Of a stretch of DNA of 64,000 nucleotides, positions 34,837-45,760 are shown piece by piece. The stretch comes from Rhyzopertha dominica (lineage: Eukaryota > Arthropoda > Insecta > Coleoptera > Bostrichidae). The stretch lies in NCBI GenBank assembly GCA_025024175.1, contig QCXZ01000003.1:61832023-61896022 (forward strand). Direction: 5' to 3'. The notes under the pieces were generated by a model, which had not been told where the DNA came from, ran no database searches, and saw only the letters and a list, made by a program, of their open reading frames with translations. The translations under genes were made by a program, and so were the position numbers. How positions within the stretch are numbered: position 1 is the first letter of the stretch; each line of letters opens with the position of its first letter.

Positions 34837-35252
34837 CATTTTTCTCGAAAACGGTTAACTTTAGGGTAATGAATAAAGAGTACCTTTTTTTCTTCTTAAG
34901 TTTGGGAGAATTGAAAAACGCCTATTTCGGGGAAAAAATCTTACCCGCCTTAAAATTAAGAGAAAAAAACGGTGAAGGGTAGTTTACCCCCAACTTCCCT
35001 GTGCAATTACAAAAACTGTGTCTGCACTATTCTAACCGCCTCCATTTTAAATATTAATGGCGAAAATTTCATCAAATTATATCAAGCGGTATAAAAGATA
35101 TTTCGGAGAAACCACTTTTTCCAAAGGAGCTTTAGGGGTGAATATCTCAGTAGGCGAACGATATATCAAAAAAAGTTATACTGTAAAATAGTGATGTTTT
35201 TAGCTCAGCTATCAGATCCCGAGATATTGCCCACATGTTCAGGGACACCGTG
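34837..35252 (-). repeat. Right 416-bp terminal inverted repeat of the DD41D element
   Basis: Inverse partner of 33053-33468, of the same length. The inner edge begins CATTTTTCTCGAAAACGG. Confidence 0.92.
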
Positions 35253-35254
35253 TA

Positions 35255-35940
35255 TGTAAGTTTAATAACAAATAGCTTAAACTAAAAAAAAGATAAAAAT
35301 ATGTGCTACTTCAGGTATTACAAAGAAGATTGTAAATGAAATAAAATTGACCTTTTTAAGAGTTTTCGTCTATTTGCCGAGTAAGCCAGAGTGACTTTAG
35401 AAAAACACTCTGTAGATCAATCGTACTTGTCTGCCTTCTTTTACCAACCAGCATCCTAGAAAGCTACGCTACACACATCCCGAAATTACATTTAACAAAT
35501 GCAATAAAAAGAAGAGCCGGTGACCCTGTCTGGGGAACAAAGCTCCCCGTTTGTGCTTAAAAGGCACTATGGGCGTTTATATTCAATTTGCAAGGAAACA
35601 TAAGCCACCCGATCGCGCGGGACTTGCACAGTCTGCAAAGCAGCCGCTTATTCTGCCTCGTATCATGGAAAGAGGCTTAGAACTACGCATATACACACTG
35701 GAAAGTCTCCTCCATTCGTACGGGGTAATTTGCCGTGCGGGGAAAATAACGGAGATGCAAAGATAATAATTCCTTTGCTATGGCTGCTTACACAAGAGCA
35801 ACAGGCTGAAAGACTGCAAGGGACAAGCTAGCGCAGTGCGCGGAATTCAATTTACAACTGTCATTGCACAAAGCACGGAAGAATACACACACATATGCAT
35901 TAACCAGTGGCGGACTTCGTTGGGGTTACCAAGTTGTCGA
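35255..35940. other. Intergenic, nothing firm
   Basis: An open frame of 71 codons at 35551-35766 has no recognisable domain. No repeat boundaries seen. Confidence 0.35.
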
Positions 35941-35944
35941 CATC

Positions 35945-36022
35945 GTTTTTTTAATGATGGAGATTTGAACCTGGGATCTTTTGATTACCAGTTAAATGTG
36001 CTAGTCACTACACCATCAAAGC
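35945..36022 (-). repeat. tRNA-derived SINE head or decayed tRNA, Thr(GGT)-like
   Basis: On the minus strand from 36022 the sequence has a seven-base acceptor-like start GCTTTGA. Next comes a D arm GTGT/GCAC within the A-box-like TGGTGTAGTGACTAGC, then an anticodon arm with loop CTGGTAA (anticodon GGT) and one mismatch. A B-box GGTTCAAATCT covers 35961-35971. The T arm and the 3' acceptor strand do not pair, so it is not a working tRNA. A tRNA-derived SINE is the likely explanation; its body and tail are not delimited. Confidence 0.5.
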
Positions 36023-36249
36023 TCTGCTCAAATTCCACGTCAAAGTGGCATGTATAAGTTAAAGTTTACGACATTTGACGCTGCTGAACGCCATCTGTCG
36101 CATTTACAGCTGAATCGCTCGTCGCTCTGTATTTTCGAGCTTCAAAGCGTAATATGCTACGGTCGTAAAATTTCAACGTATTTGAAGAGGGCTTTGATAG
36201 TGTATTTGAAATGCCCTCATTTCAAAAGAAAGTAAGATACTAAAAATAA

Positions 36250-36970
36250 AATACAGGGCCGCTAAAGAGTATGGAACCAGCAGGATATTTCAGGCTCAGT
36301 TCGACCAGTTCGACCGATTTTTCTGAGATTGTGTATGGGCTTAAGGTAATGAAAGTGCATTTTCTGGAATTTTTTGAACCCCGTGTCAGTTCTTTTTTCC
36401 GAGATATGGGCGCAAGTTGCATATTTTTAAATGAGTAATATTATTGAAAATGATAATTTTCCTGATTTCAAAAATTTATCACACTTGTACAATTTATTGC
36501 TTCTATGTAGAGAAAAGTGTGATAACAAACCTGGGTCTGGCAAGAAACTTCGGGACAAACACCATATTTGTTATCACTAAGTAAGAAGAAAAACTCCANG
36601 TACCTCCATTTTNACGATGATTGGTTATGGAGATAGAAGACTAAGGTATTCGGAAGTAGTTGCACTCTACAATGCAATTCATGAAGATCGTGAATCAATT
36701 GCCAGATCAACAGTTATTAAAACACTGCAACATTTTGATGAAATCGGCGGTGTTAAAAATCGTCAAAAACCAGGACGTCCAAAGGTTGGTATAAGTGAGG
36801 AAAGTAGGCTGAATGTCCTTTTAGATGTGCAAGAGAACCCCAAGAGTTCCGTACAACAGCGTGCTTTCAGTCACCATATTAGCAAAAGAATGCTTCAGAA
36901 AATTTTGGAAAAAGGGAATTTTCATCCGTACAAAATTCACTTATTACTTATTAGCTCATTATACCACAAA
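36250..36970 (+). pseudogene. Tc1/mariner-superfamily transposase fragment, family C copy 1
   Basis: The frame at 36617-36973 starts MIGYGDRRLRYSEVVALYNA and has ARSTVIKTLQHFDEIGGVKN, RQKPGRPKV and ILEKGNFHPYKI. This is the N-terminal paired-type DNA-binding region (two helix-turn-helix motifs with GRP linker) of a Tc1/mariner-type transposase. The catalytic domain is absent. Upstream, 36254-36420 starts CAGGGCCGCTAAAGAGTATG and matches the region 41090-41230 before copy 2, so it is the element's 5' end. No right end is seen. Two ambiguous bases occur just before the frame. Confidence 0.75.
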
Positions 36971-37139
36971 TGAATCTATTCCTTATGTGACTGCTACAAA
37001 AGGGGTTTTTGTACTTCCCTCATGTTACTGGAGGAAAAGTACCTTGCGAGTTGGTAGTAAGTGTTCCAGTGTGGGCTGCAATGCCAAACCAACAAAGTAT
37101 TCTCACCCTTTATTCATGTGTATTACATCGTTATTCTGA

Positions 37140-38145
37140 TGAATTATAACTATAAACCATAATTAATATAGACTTGCAAATTGCAGGCCAACAGTAATAA
37201 AATTTATGTCCCATATTGCATTTACTATTCTTCTTAATCCGTCTCCCGATACCAGATAGTGCAGACTGTCATTTTAGCGGTTAAAATCCATACATTTAAC
37301 GTTTAATATAACACAACACAAATAATATTGCTAGGAACCATTTGACATTGTTTTGCTCTCTCTGCTTCTGTAGTTCACTTGATTTGGATGACAACGAACC
37401 AGGCGTTACTGTACTCTATAGATGTTGTCTATGCTTCATTCTGAACCACTATAAACTGCCCTCGGACCTTTGAACTAAAATGGTTAAAGCTGAAATATCA
37501 TTATCTACCACCTTGTCATGTCTATTGAATACGTCACAGTTTGTAAATCGGAGTCCATTACTACAAGATATTCTTAAACCATCTGCTGAATTTTATTCCT
37601 CTCTTGCAATCACCAGCGTGAGACACTCTTAGTTCGTATAGATAAAATTTGTATTTGCTAACACTCCTGAAGTAGTGGCCTGCCATGTTCATTCATCTGA
37701 AACTCTATTTATTTGATTTCAAGTGCTCTTTATTGGTTTACCAAAGAAGCCATAAATTCCCAAATTCCCTTTTATTATTATTTTATTATTATTTGTAACT
37801 AACATAAGGATTTAATTTAAAAACTGGTTGAGCAGGAACAAAGGTTATAAACAAAAATTTTAAAAATAGGACTGGCACTATATATGAAACGTTTTCATAA
37901 TGAGCCGCCACTGGTTACCAGAACTTTCCGCAATATACATCACAAATTGTATGAGCGCTTTGCAGGAATTATTTTAATTCATCATATATTAAAGCTGCGT
38001 TTCTTGTGATTTTACAGTCGAAAAAGCCTGCAGCAGGATTTGCATACACGACATTTATAACGTAGGTTTAGTGTTATGGTGGCTGAATTCTGCTTGTAAG
38101 TGACAAATTATACTGCCGGTTGAAGCAGATATGCCATGTATTAGT
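37140..38145. other. Intergenic, nothing recognised
   Basis: No gene or repeat boundary that I can support. The stretch ends at the 3' tail of the LINE on the minus strand. Confidence 0.4.
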
Positions 38146-38147
38146 AA

Positions 38148-40140
38148 TTATTATTTAATTACACTGTCGTACAGGTTTGCACCCAACTACACAACAGGAG
38201 GGTAAGAGTTGATCAAAACGTACAGACAAAACTAATCATACAAAAAATATCTTCTAAAACAGTGAAGCTGCCACCAAAAAGATCTAAATTTATACACCGG
38301 AAATTATATAGAACACACATGCTATATAGTGGTGAACGCTTTTTTATGTTCGTTCTGGCAGTTGGCAGATAAAATGCGTGAGATGTGGCAGACACTGTAG
38401 GTATAATAAAATTCAAAGAACCCAAAATTTCGTCACTATCAAGTAAATTGTTGACTATTTTGAATGGAAACACCAAAGCCTGAAGGTCTTTTCTAGTCTA
38501 AGGACTCGAAATATCATGTTTCTCAAGCAGATCGCTTTGACAAACACCTCGGGAGGGAAAGACGCCGTCGAGTTCAAAACTTAGTAATTTTAGAAATTTT
38601 CGTTGAACATTTTTAATTTGTATGTCGCATATAATACGGGGTCCAAACAACCGCTGCGTACTCCAATCTAGATCTAATAAATGAGTAAAAAAGCAATTTT
38701 AATCTGTTATAACCGAAATCACGATTGTTACGTGAAATAAAGTCGTATGTTTTACTGGCATTATGACACATTTTATGAATGTGTGGAATAAAAGATAACT
38801 TGCTATCGAAAGTTACGCCAAGATCGTTGAATGTATCTGGTCTAGACAGAGAAACACCCTCAAGACCGTAGTCATATATTATAGGTACACTTGCACTTAG
38901 CTATATGCTCAAAGGCAGTCCGTTAGATCCACACCAGTTATTCAGTACGTCAAGATTGTTTTGTAAACGAATACAATCGATGCTTGAATGTATGGTAGTG
39001 TAAAGTTTAAGGTCATCCGCATAAAGTAAAATGTTGACGTCTATAACGTCGGTTATGTCATTAATAAACATTATAAAAAACAAAGGACCTAAAACAGAAC
39101 CTTGCGGCACTCCAGTTGTAGCATTGTATGCGCTGGACTTGAATCCATTATATGCCACGTATTGAACTCTATTGTGGAGGTAAAATTTGAACAAATCAAT
39201 CAAACCATCAGTTATGCCGAAGCGATTAAGTTTGTTTAACAAAATATTATGATCCAGCTTATCGAACGCTTTGGAGAAGTCCGTATAAATCAAATCGGCC
39301 TGCAAACGACCATCCAAAGCTTCAGCGACAAACTGTGAAAAGCAAACCAAATTGGTGGAGTAGAGCGTGCCTTGATGAAGCCGTGCTGGTGTACACTAAT
39401 ATACTTAGATTAATTATGATATAAATAGTTATGTAAGAGTATCTCAAATACTTTTTACTAAAGTTGCATATAATAGAAATTGGTCTGTAATTAGTAATGT
39501 CCCATAAATCACCCTTTTTGTTGGAGCGGACATACCTTAGACTGTTTCCAAATGTCGGGAATTATACGCGTCCTTAGGCATATATTGAATAATACCATCA
39601 AAGGCGGGCAAATATATGAGCACAGTCTTTTAACAAAAATGCAGGAGTGCCATGGGGCCCTGTTGTCATCTTAGGTTTAATTCAGTTTCAGTTTCAGTTT
39701 AATTCAAAAGCATTCAGAATATTATCTGGCGTATTAAGACACTGGTCGCCGTAGTACATGCACTTTGAAATATTGGATTGTCTTTTTTTTGTTATTAATA
39801 AATGACCAGAATTTGCCCTGATCGGTCTTTATTTTGGTTTCGGTGTTCTGTACAAAACGTTTATAGGAGTCGTTGACCTCGTTTTTATCAATCCTCAAAG
39901 TCTTCTAAATTCCGCAAAAGCTTGAATGTCATTATTATCTTTATATGTTTTCCAGTATTTAGCTTTAAGTTTAATGTGTTTTATAGTCAATGAATCAAAC
40001 CACGGCGGATATTTACGACAGAGTAATAGATAATATACTAAATTAGTATCGTATGAGCAGAGAGTAAAGACAAGGTAACGGTCATTGTCAAAGAGCGCTA
40101 AAATTATAACAACGACATTTTTCTTCTTCGGCTTTAATTG
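38148..40140 (-). pseudogene. LINE (Jockey/CR1 group), RT with intact YADD but frameshifted ends
   Basis: On the minus strand, 40020-39900 gives RKYPPWFDSLTIKHIKLKAK, the linker before RT. Fragments at 39900-39360 give GPHGTPAFLLKDC-like and HQHGFIKARST-like blocks. The 149-codon frame at 39350-38901 has DFSKAFDKLDHNILLNKL, TGVPQGSVLGPLFFIMFIND and LLYADDLKLY, so the palm is intact with YADD. Downstream pieces give NDLGVTFDSKLSFIPHIHKM, RSRLEYAAVVW and the 87-codon frame at 38476-38213. The 3' end is an ATTAAATAATAAT-like tail at about 38148. Stops and shifts on both sides of the palm make it inactive. It is 5' truncated and lacks the endonuclease. Confidence 0.85.
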
Positions 40141-40144
40141 CGTG

Positions 40145-41085
40145 CTGTTTGCTTCCTCAGTACTTTGAATATATTAGCGCAATCACTCAAGCAGAAGTTA
40201 CATCTTAAATGGAAATTTCCCAGTTTTGCATCACAAGTTTTACTGCTTTCGGTTTAACTGCAAGTTTGAGATCGCGGATATTATTTCCTTGGGGTGCAAT
40301 GACCTGAAAAATAATTATGGATCGGTTTATTTAACCACTAGTTCTAACCCTTAATAGTTACTTCAGTCAGCTTTACTGGAAGTTGAGCTAAGGTCGTGAC
40401 CAGACATTGCATCTATTTAATGGTTAAACTATAGATATAGTAACATGTAAACCAAGTTGTGAAGTATTACAGTGCAAAAAGTGAATGAATATTATTCTAT
40501 ATAGACGCTTAGTAATTCATAATTTAGTCAAGCCATTATGGCCAGGCTAAGCAAATTAAATATACAAGACATTTGGCATTGCAGTATAACAAGCTCTGGT
40601 GGTAAATAGAAACGGTGTAAACAATAAAATGTCAAATAAAAAGCAAAATTATTGAAGTGCTATGAAATGGGACAATAATCTTTCTTTTGCAGCTTTGCAT
40701 TATCAAACTTCGGAACATATTCCATGCTACCACCGCCAATCAATTTTTTTTCTTCTAACTACAACTGTGCCGAAAATGGGTCATTTTTCTTATTTAAGTC
40801 TTAAGGCACTGTCAAGACGCAAGCTAAAATTCTTGACGAGGCGGTCTTTCATTATTTGGAAAAACGTCCTTTGGAAAACCTTATGCCAGCACGCTACAAC
40901 ATTATTGGTGATTTGACAGGATTTGATATGACAGTCTTTAAACAACTGGCGAAGTTTCTCAAAATGTGCGTTAACAATAATTATCTTTATATTTCTTGCT
41001 GGAGTCCTAGAACGTTAAATAAAGAGTAGTAGGCTTAAAACAGATTCTTGTGGTATGCTTTTAAAGGCTTTCATAAATTCTGTGG
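40145..41085. other. Intergenic, nothing recognised
   Basis: No supported gene. An open frame of 84 codons at 40662-40916 carries no domain I know. Confidence 0.35.
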
Positions 41086-41089
41086 CTAC

Positions 41090-42045
41090 AAGGTATGGAA
41101 CCAGCAGAATATTTTAGGTTTTATTCAACCGATTTTTCTGAAATTTTGCATGGGCCTATAAATAATCAAAATGCATTTTCCGAAATTTTTTCATCTCTGT
41201 ATCAGCTCTCACTTACGAGATATGGGTTGCAAATTGCTTTTTTGTTAATAGGAAAGGCGGGGTCAAAAAGCACATCATTTGAAAAGGATATTTTTTCCTA
41301 ATTTCAAAACTGTACACTTGTACAATTTGTTGCTTCCGAGTTGAGAAAAGTGTGATAACAAATTTGGGTCTTGCAAAAAACTTCGGAATCAGAACCATAT
41401 TCGTTATCGCTAGGTAAGAACAAAACCTCCAGGTGTCTCCATTTTCCTTGTGACTGGTGATAATTTTCATTCGCTTTGTTATTTGTAATCGCAATGCATC
41501 AGTTAACTGAACATGATCGTATCGAAATTTTGTTGATGAGATACAGAGCGAAGTTATTTAGAAGTAGTTGCACTCTACAAAGCAATTCATGAAGGTCATG
41601 AACCAATCAATAGTTATTAAAACATTGCAACGTTTAGACGAAACCGGCGGTGTTAAAAATCGTCAAAAACCAGGATGTCCAAAGGTTGCTACGACTTCGA
41701 AAAATAGCTTGAATGTCCTTTTAGATATGCAACAGAATCCCAAGTATTCCGTACAACAACTTATTACAAGAACTGAGCGAACATGATTTCGATCGTAGGA
41801 TAGAATTTTGCGAAACTGCTATGAACATCATAGATGAAGATAGAAACATTTTAAATTCGATTATGTCTTCTGATGAAGCGATTTTTTGCCTCAATAGTAA
41901 TGTGAACATTATTGGGCCTTTTTTCATGCATGAAAATTTGAATGCGATCAAGGATTTACAGCTCTTGCGCGAACACATTATACCAGAACTTATTCGCCCG
42001 TTTTTTTTTTACTTTTTTGGTATCCAATTCGGAATAAATTAATCA
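41090..42045 (+). pseudogene. Tc1/mariner-superfamily transposase, family C copy 2, internally deleted
   Basis: The coding region starts near 41493 with MHQLTEHDRIEILLMRYRAK, shifts frame at about 41550 to YLEVVALYKAIHEGHE, and runs on with VIKTLQRLDETGGVKNRQKP. After another shift come ELSEHDFDRRIEFCETAMN and SSDEAIFCLN, the first catalytic Asp. The protein then jumps to IGPFFMHENLNAIKD and LLREHIIPEL, which normally lie well downstream, so part of the catalytic core is deleted. The second and third Asp are absent. The 5' leader 41090-41230 resembles 36268-36380 upstream of copy 1. Confidence 0.78.
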
Positions 42046-42470
42046 AACTAAACGAAAATTATTGCCAGTTAAGGAAAATAGTAATACCTGGTTTTTTTTA
42101 TCGGGTTTAGCGATATAGAGAATTGTTTTCAGAGTACAAATGTGTTTATTTTCTAATAATGAAAGTGCAAACCTGGGGGCTTCTAAGGGTGTTAAAATAT
42201 GTAGTAAAACTGCAATACAATTTGCAGAAAAAGTTAAGAACCTCGTTCTACATTAAACGGTTACTGAAAGTTGAGACACTCGGCATACATTTTGTTTTTC
42301 TAAATTTATGTTTATATGCATCGAATGAAATCTCAAGTCTGGACTAAAGAAGTTTTTGGTGAAGTAATTTTTATCGTAGGTGCCGTGGCTTTCATGTTAT
42401 GATAGGTGACCGATTTTGTAGGTTCACTGTTACTTATTGTACATACATACTATATTTCACAAGAAGTATA

Positions 42471-42640
42471 CAGGGTGATCAGTTAAGGCTGGACAGCGGC
42501 TGTATCTTCGAAATTAATTGGGGTATTTTTTTAAACACATGTAGCCATCCAGATGATTTCTTTTAAAATATTATGGAGTATGTAACTTTGCCGCTAGGTG
42601 GCTCATTTAATCTGACATATCAAAGAATCGTTTCTTTTTT
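42471..42640 (+). mobile_element. Candidate single end of a TA-flanked element
   Basis: After a TA at 42469-42470 the sequence CAGGGTGATCAGTTAAGGCT resembles the CAGGGTG starts of the other Tc1/mariner-type elements here. I find no inverse partner within the window and no transposase, so it may be a truncated or solo end. The right boundary given is arbitrary. Confidence 0.3.
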
Positions 42641-42649
42641 CAAAAAGTT

Positions 42650-43680
42650 GCAATTCAATGTTGGTTTAAAGTAGACTCATAATCGATGTTTATTTCTTAA
42701 TAAATTCTGTTTCAACATTTTTTTCTAGTTGTCATGACAACAACATGAGTGATAAAAGAATCAAATCTTCAAAAAGGCATGGTTTAACTGAATTTAACGA
42801 AAGTTAATTTTATGGTTGTCAATGTAATCATAAATAACTTATAATTTATTGCACCTGTTTGAGAATTTAATTATAAAATTTTTGAAGGTTTACTAAATAT
42901 TTTAACACTGTTAGAAGTCCTCATGGTTGCACTTTCTTTAANAAATAATGGATTTTTTGAAATAGTTCTTTTTCATTCCGAGATTGCTACAATTTTCATG
43001 TTCTTCGAAAGTAAAAAAGTTCTGCACCGGCCAAAAATGTCGTATTACCATTTCTAAGCCAAAAAACTGTCGTAATTTGTCGTCGACATTATTCCATCAC
43101 TACCATAATCAGTTAGCGGTTATTTACTATTTTCACCGTTGGTAGTTAATGAGCGACCATCATCTTTAATTAAAATCTCATTTTAATTACACAAAATCTA
43201 ACACAGCGATGTAAACAGCTTCAATCGTACGAACAAAAAACAAATTGCAAGCAAACCTCACACACGATCCAGAGGATAACTGTTCGTGACGTGCAAGCCG
43301 TACTATGTTCAATTCGAGTGCAGCGGGTGAACCGAAAACGCGCCATCCAAACAGAATTTATTATTCTTAAGCCCAGTTCGCAACATGTGGGCATTTGTGT
43401 CTGACACAAAGTAGACTGTTTTCCATAACTTTGTGCTTCATAACGTATTTGCGGTTATGACATCTGCGCTTTCCGGCCGAATGCAGACGGGAACAGTTAA
43501 AACTTGGTCCGTTGTCCCATCCTCTGGCGTTCGTTAATTAATCAATGTAAATGTGAAAACTATGACCAGTAATTTATGGTGCTCATCATTTACATATGTA
43601 ACCCCGCGGCATATTTTAACGAGGGATGTCCGGGGTTCATACTTTGAAGTCGAATTATAATGATTGTAATGTTCTTATTA
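42650..43680. other. Intergenic, nothing recognised
   Basis: No gene recognised and no repeat boundary up to the fold-back element. Confidence 0.35.
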
Positions 43681-43688
43681 TAATTATA

Positions 43689-45260
43689 CAGGGTGGGCCA
43701 AGTGAACGTATTTCTTCCATAACTCCACAACTATTGAAAATATGAAAAACTTTTTTATATAAAAGTGATCCAGTTTTATATGCATATTGTAAAAATATTT
43801 TTGAAAACCGTTCACTTCTGGTTATACCGGAAACGTATACCAACTTCCTTATTTTAAATAGAACTCCCCGTATATTTTTACATTTTTGCATTTTTTTTGA
43901 GTTGTAAAATAATTTTGTATAACATACCATATCTCTAAAATGTACAGTTTTCGAGAAAATAAGTGCTAAAGCAAAAAATCGTCGTTTGCATCGCTCTCCG
44001 CCATTTTAAATATCTTTCAATATGAGACACCTAGAACACTGCGGTTTGCGCGCCTTCAAACAGGTTTATTACTTTTAAATTGAAAGTAATACATCCGTTG
44101 CCATATGAAATATTTCAAACTGCGATAAGTCAATTTTTTAAAATAGAACATCAGCTTTTTTTAAACCATCGGATGCAAAATCTAATTATCTTTAATTTGA
44201 TATCAGGTTGTCACTATCTATTACTGACAGTTTTGCAGCAATTTGCGTTGTTTTGATTTTATAGATTAAAATCGCTTATATCAGGTACGCCTTGACAAGA
44301 CCTAGGAGGCGGCAAAATGTCAGCGCTGTCCCTTGGTGAGTTTTAGCATAGTTTATTCAAATACAGGGTTTCTATAAATAATTCATGCAACGCCGGCGGC
44401 GTTAATTGTTGAATTCTTTGTGCCGCCTTATTGTAACTGGTGCCAAGCTACAATATGCACGGCGATAGTAGTGAAGGTTGCAGATCAATGTCACCCCACA
44501 GCTCCGAAATGTGAATGTGAGTGTGTATTTTCAACATATTCTGTAGTGTTTTGTGGGATAATTAACTTTAAGGTTGCAGAAGCTCACATTTCGGAGCCAG
44601 CGCCGATATTTTGCCGCCTCCCAGGTCTTGTCAAGGCGTACCTGATATAAGCGATCTCAATCTAAAAAATCAGAAAAACGCAAATTGTTGCAACATTGTT
44701 AGCAATAGATAGTGACAACTTTATATCAAATTAAAGATAATTTAACTTTACATCCGATGGTGTAAAAGTTTCATGTTCCATTAAAAAATTGACTTATCGC
44801 AGTTTGAAATATTTCATATGGCAACTGATGTATTACTTTCAATTTAAAAGTAATAAACCTGCTCAAAGACGCAAATGATAGGCCATTTTCTTAACCTACG
44901 CGGCGCGCAAATCGCATTCTTCTAGGTGTTTCATATTGGAAGATATTTAAAATGGCGGGGAGCGCTGCAAACGACGATTTTTTGCTTTAACACTTATTTG
45001 CTCGAAAACTGTACATTTTAGAGGTATGGTATGTTATACAAAATAATCTTAGAATTCAACAAATAATGCAAAAATGTATGGGGTGTTCTATTTAAAATAA
45101 GTTGGTATGCGTTTCCGGTATAACAGGAAGTGAACTGTTTTCAAGAATATGTTTACAATATGCAGCATATAAAACTGGATCACTTTTATATAAAAAAAGT
45201 TTTTCATATTTTCAATAGTTGTGGAGTTATGGCAGAAATACGTTCACTTGGCCCACCCTG
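43689..45260. mobile_element. Giant fold-back element with ~640-bp arms (TA-flanked)
   Basis: The two ends begin CAGGGTGGGCCAAGTGAACG when read inward and are flanked by TA (43687-43688 and 45261-45262). The inverted match continues for about 640 bp on each side: left arm 43689 to about 44328, right arm about 44598-45260, with modest divergence. The arms leave a centre of only some 270 bp. The centre holds a copy of the left half of the 15627-15976 MITE, starting CAGGGTTTCTATAAATAATT at 44364. There is no transposase; open frames inside merely reflect the palindrome. Confidence 0.9.
44364..44595. repeat. MITE segment inside the fold-back centre
   Basis: 44364-44515 matches 15627-15780, for instance GCTACAATATGCACGGCGAT and CAGATCAATGTCACCCC. 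Then 44520-44600 matches the inverse of 15768-15850. The centre is therefore a rearranged copy of the smaller MITE or its parent element. Confidence 0.75.
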
Positions 45261-45499
45261 TATATTGTGCAGGTCAAAGCATTAAAAACACGAACAAACA
45301 AAATTTAGTGTTGATGATTTAATTTGTTTCATTTGAATAAATCTTGTTATTAATGTTTATTTTTAATGACACCAAAAAATATCTCTCAGTCTTGCGAACG
45401 CACTTGTTTTTGTCTTATCGAACCTTCTTCATTTTTTCGTTTAAGATAATAAACAAAAAATAGTCTTTGTGGATGGCTAAAATGAAAATTCAAAAACTT

Positions 45500-45760
45500 C
45501 TTATGTTTGTCCGTATGTATGAATACGCTGTTGTAAATATAAAGAGATAGATGTTAGTCATTCTGTCAGTCGGCATGTAGTTAGTCTCTAGCAGTCATGT
45601 GCATAGTTGGTACATAATCATATACATAGTTAGTAATCTATGTGATAATGTATAATGGTGTAGTGTGTAGTAAATGGTGTGTACAACTCTCCGGTGTCTT
45701 CGTCAAGCTACAAAGTAGTGACTGGTATGATAAGAATACGATGGTAAATTATTTTTGCTA
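45500..45760 (+). other. Possible decayed LTR end
   Basis: The stretch with GTTAGTCTCTAGCAGTCATG, repeated GTGTAGTAAATGGTGTGTAC-like text and then CTACAAAGTAGTGACTGG resembles the end of an insect LTR followed by a TGGTGAC-type primer-binding site. No second LTR, gag or pol is seen. Weak evidence only. Confidence 0.2.

Larger units (their letters stand above)
33053..35252 (+). mobile_element. DD41D Tc1/mariner-superfamily element, apparently complete
   Basis: A 2200-bp element with 416-bp inverted repeats at 33053-33468 and 34837-35252 and TA duplications at 33051-33052 and 35253-35254. Read inward, the ends begin CAGGGTGTCCCTGAACATGT, with one mismatch in the right end (CACGGTG). The repeats are still closely similar along their full length, so the copy is much younger than the relative at 26725-29010. 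It holds one transposase gene. Confidence 0.93.

Noticed and set aside
35902..37919. Inverted 13-mer TAACCAGTGGCGG near 35902 and 37907, with CAGTGG as in hAT ends
   Set aside because: The outer 8 bp differ (GCATTAAC versus GTTACCAG) and the inverted match runs through the place where a target duplication should be, so it does not behave like an element boundary.
44420..44650. 76-codon open frame with several cysteines
   Set aside because: It lies across the centre and right arm of the fold-back element and is explained by non-coding repeat sequence.
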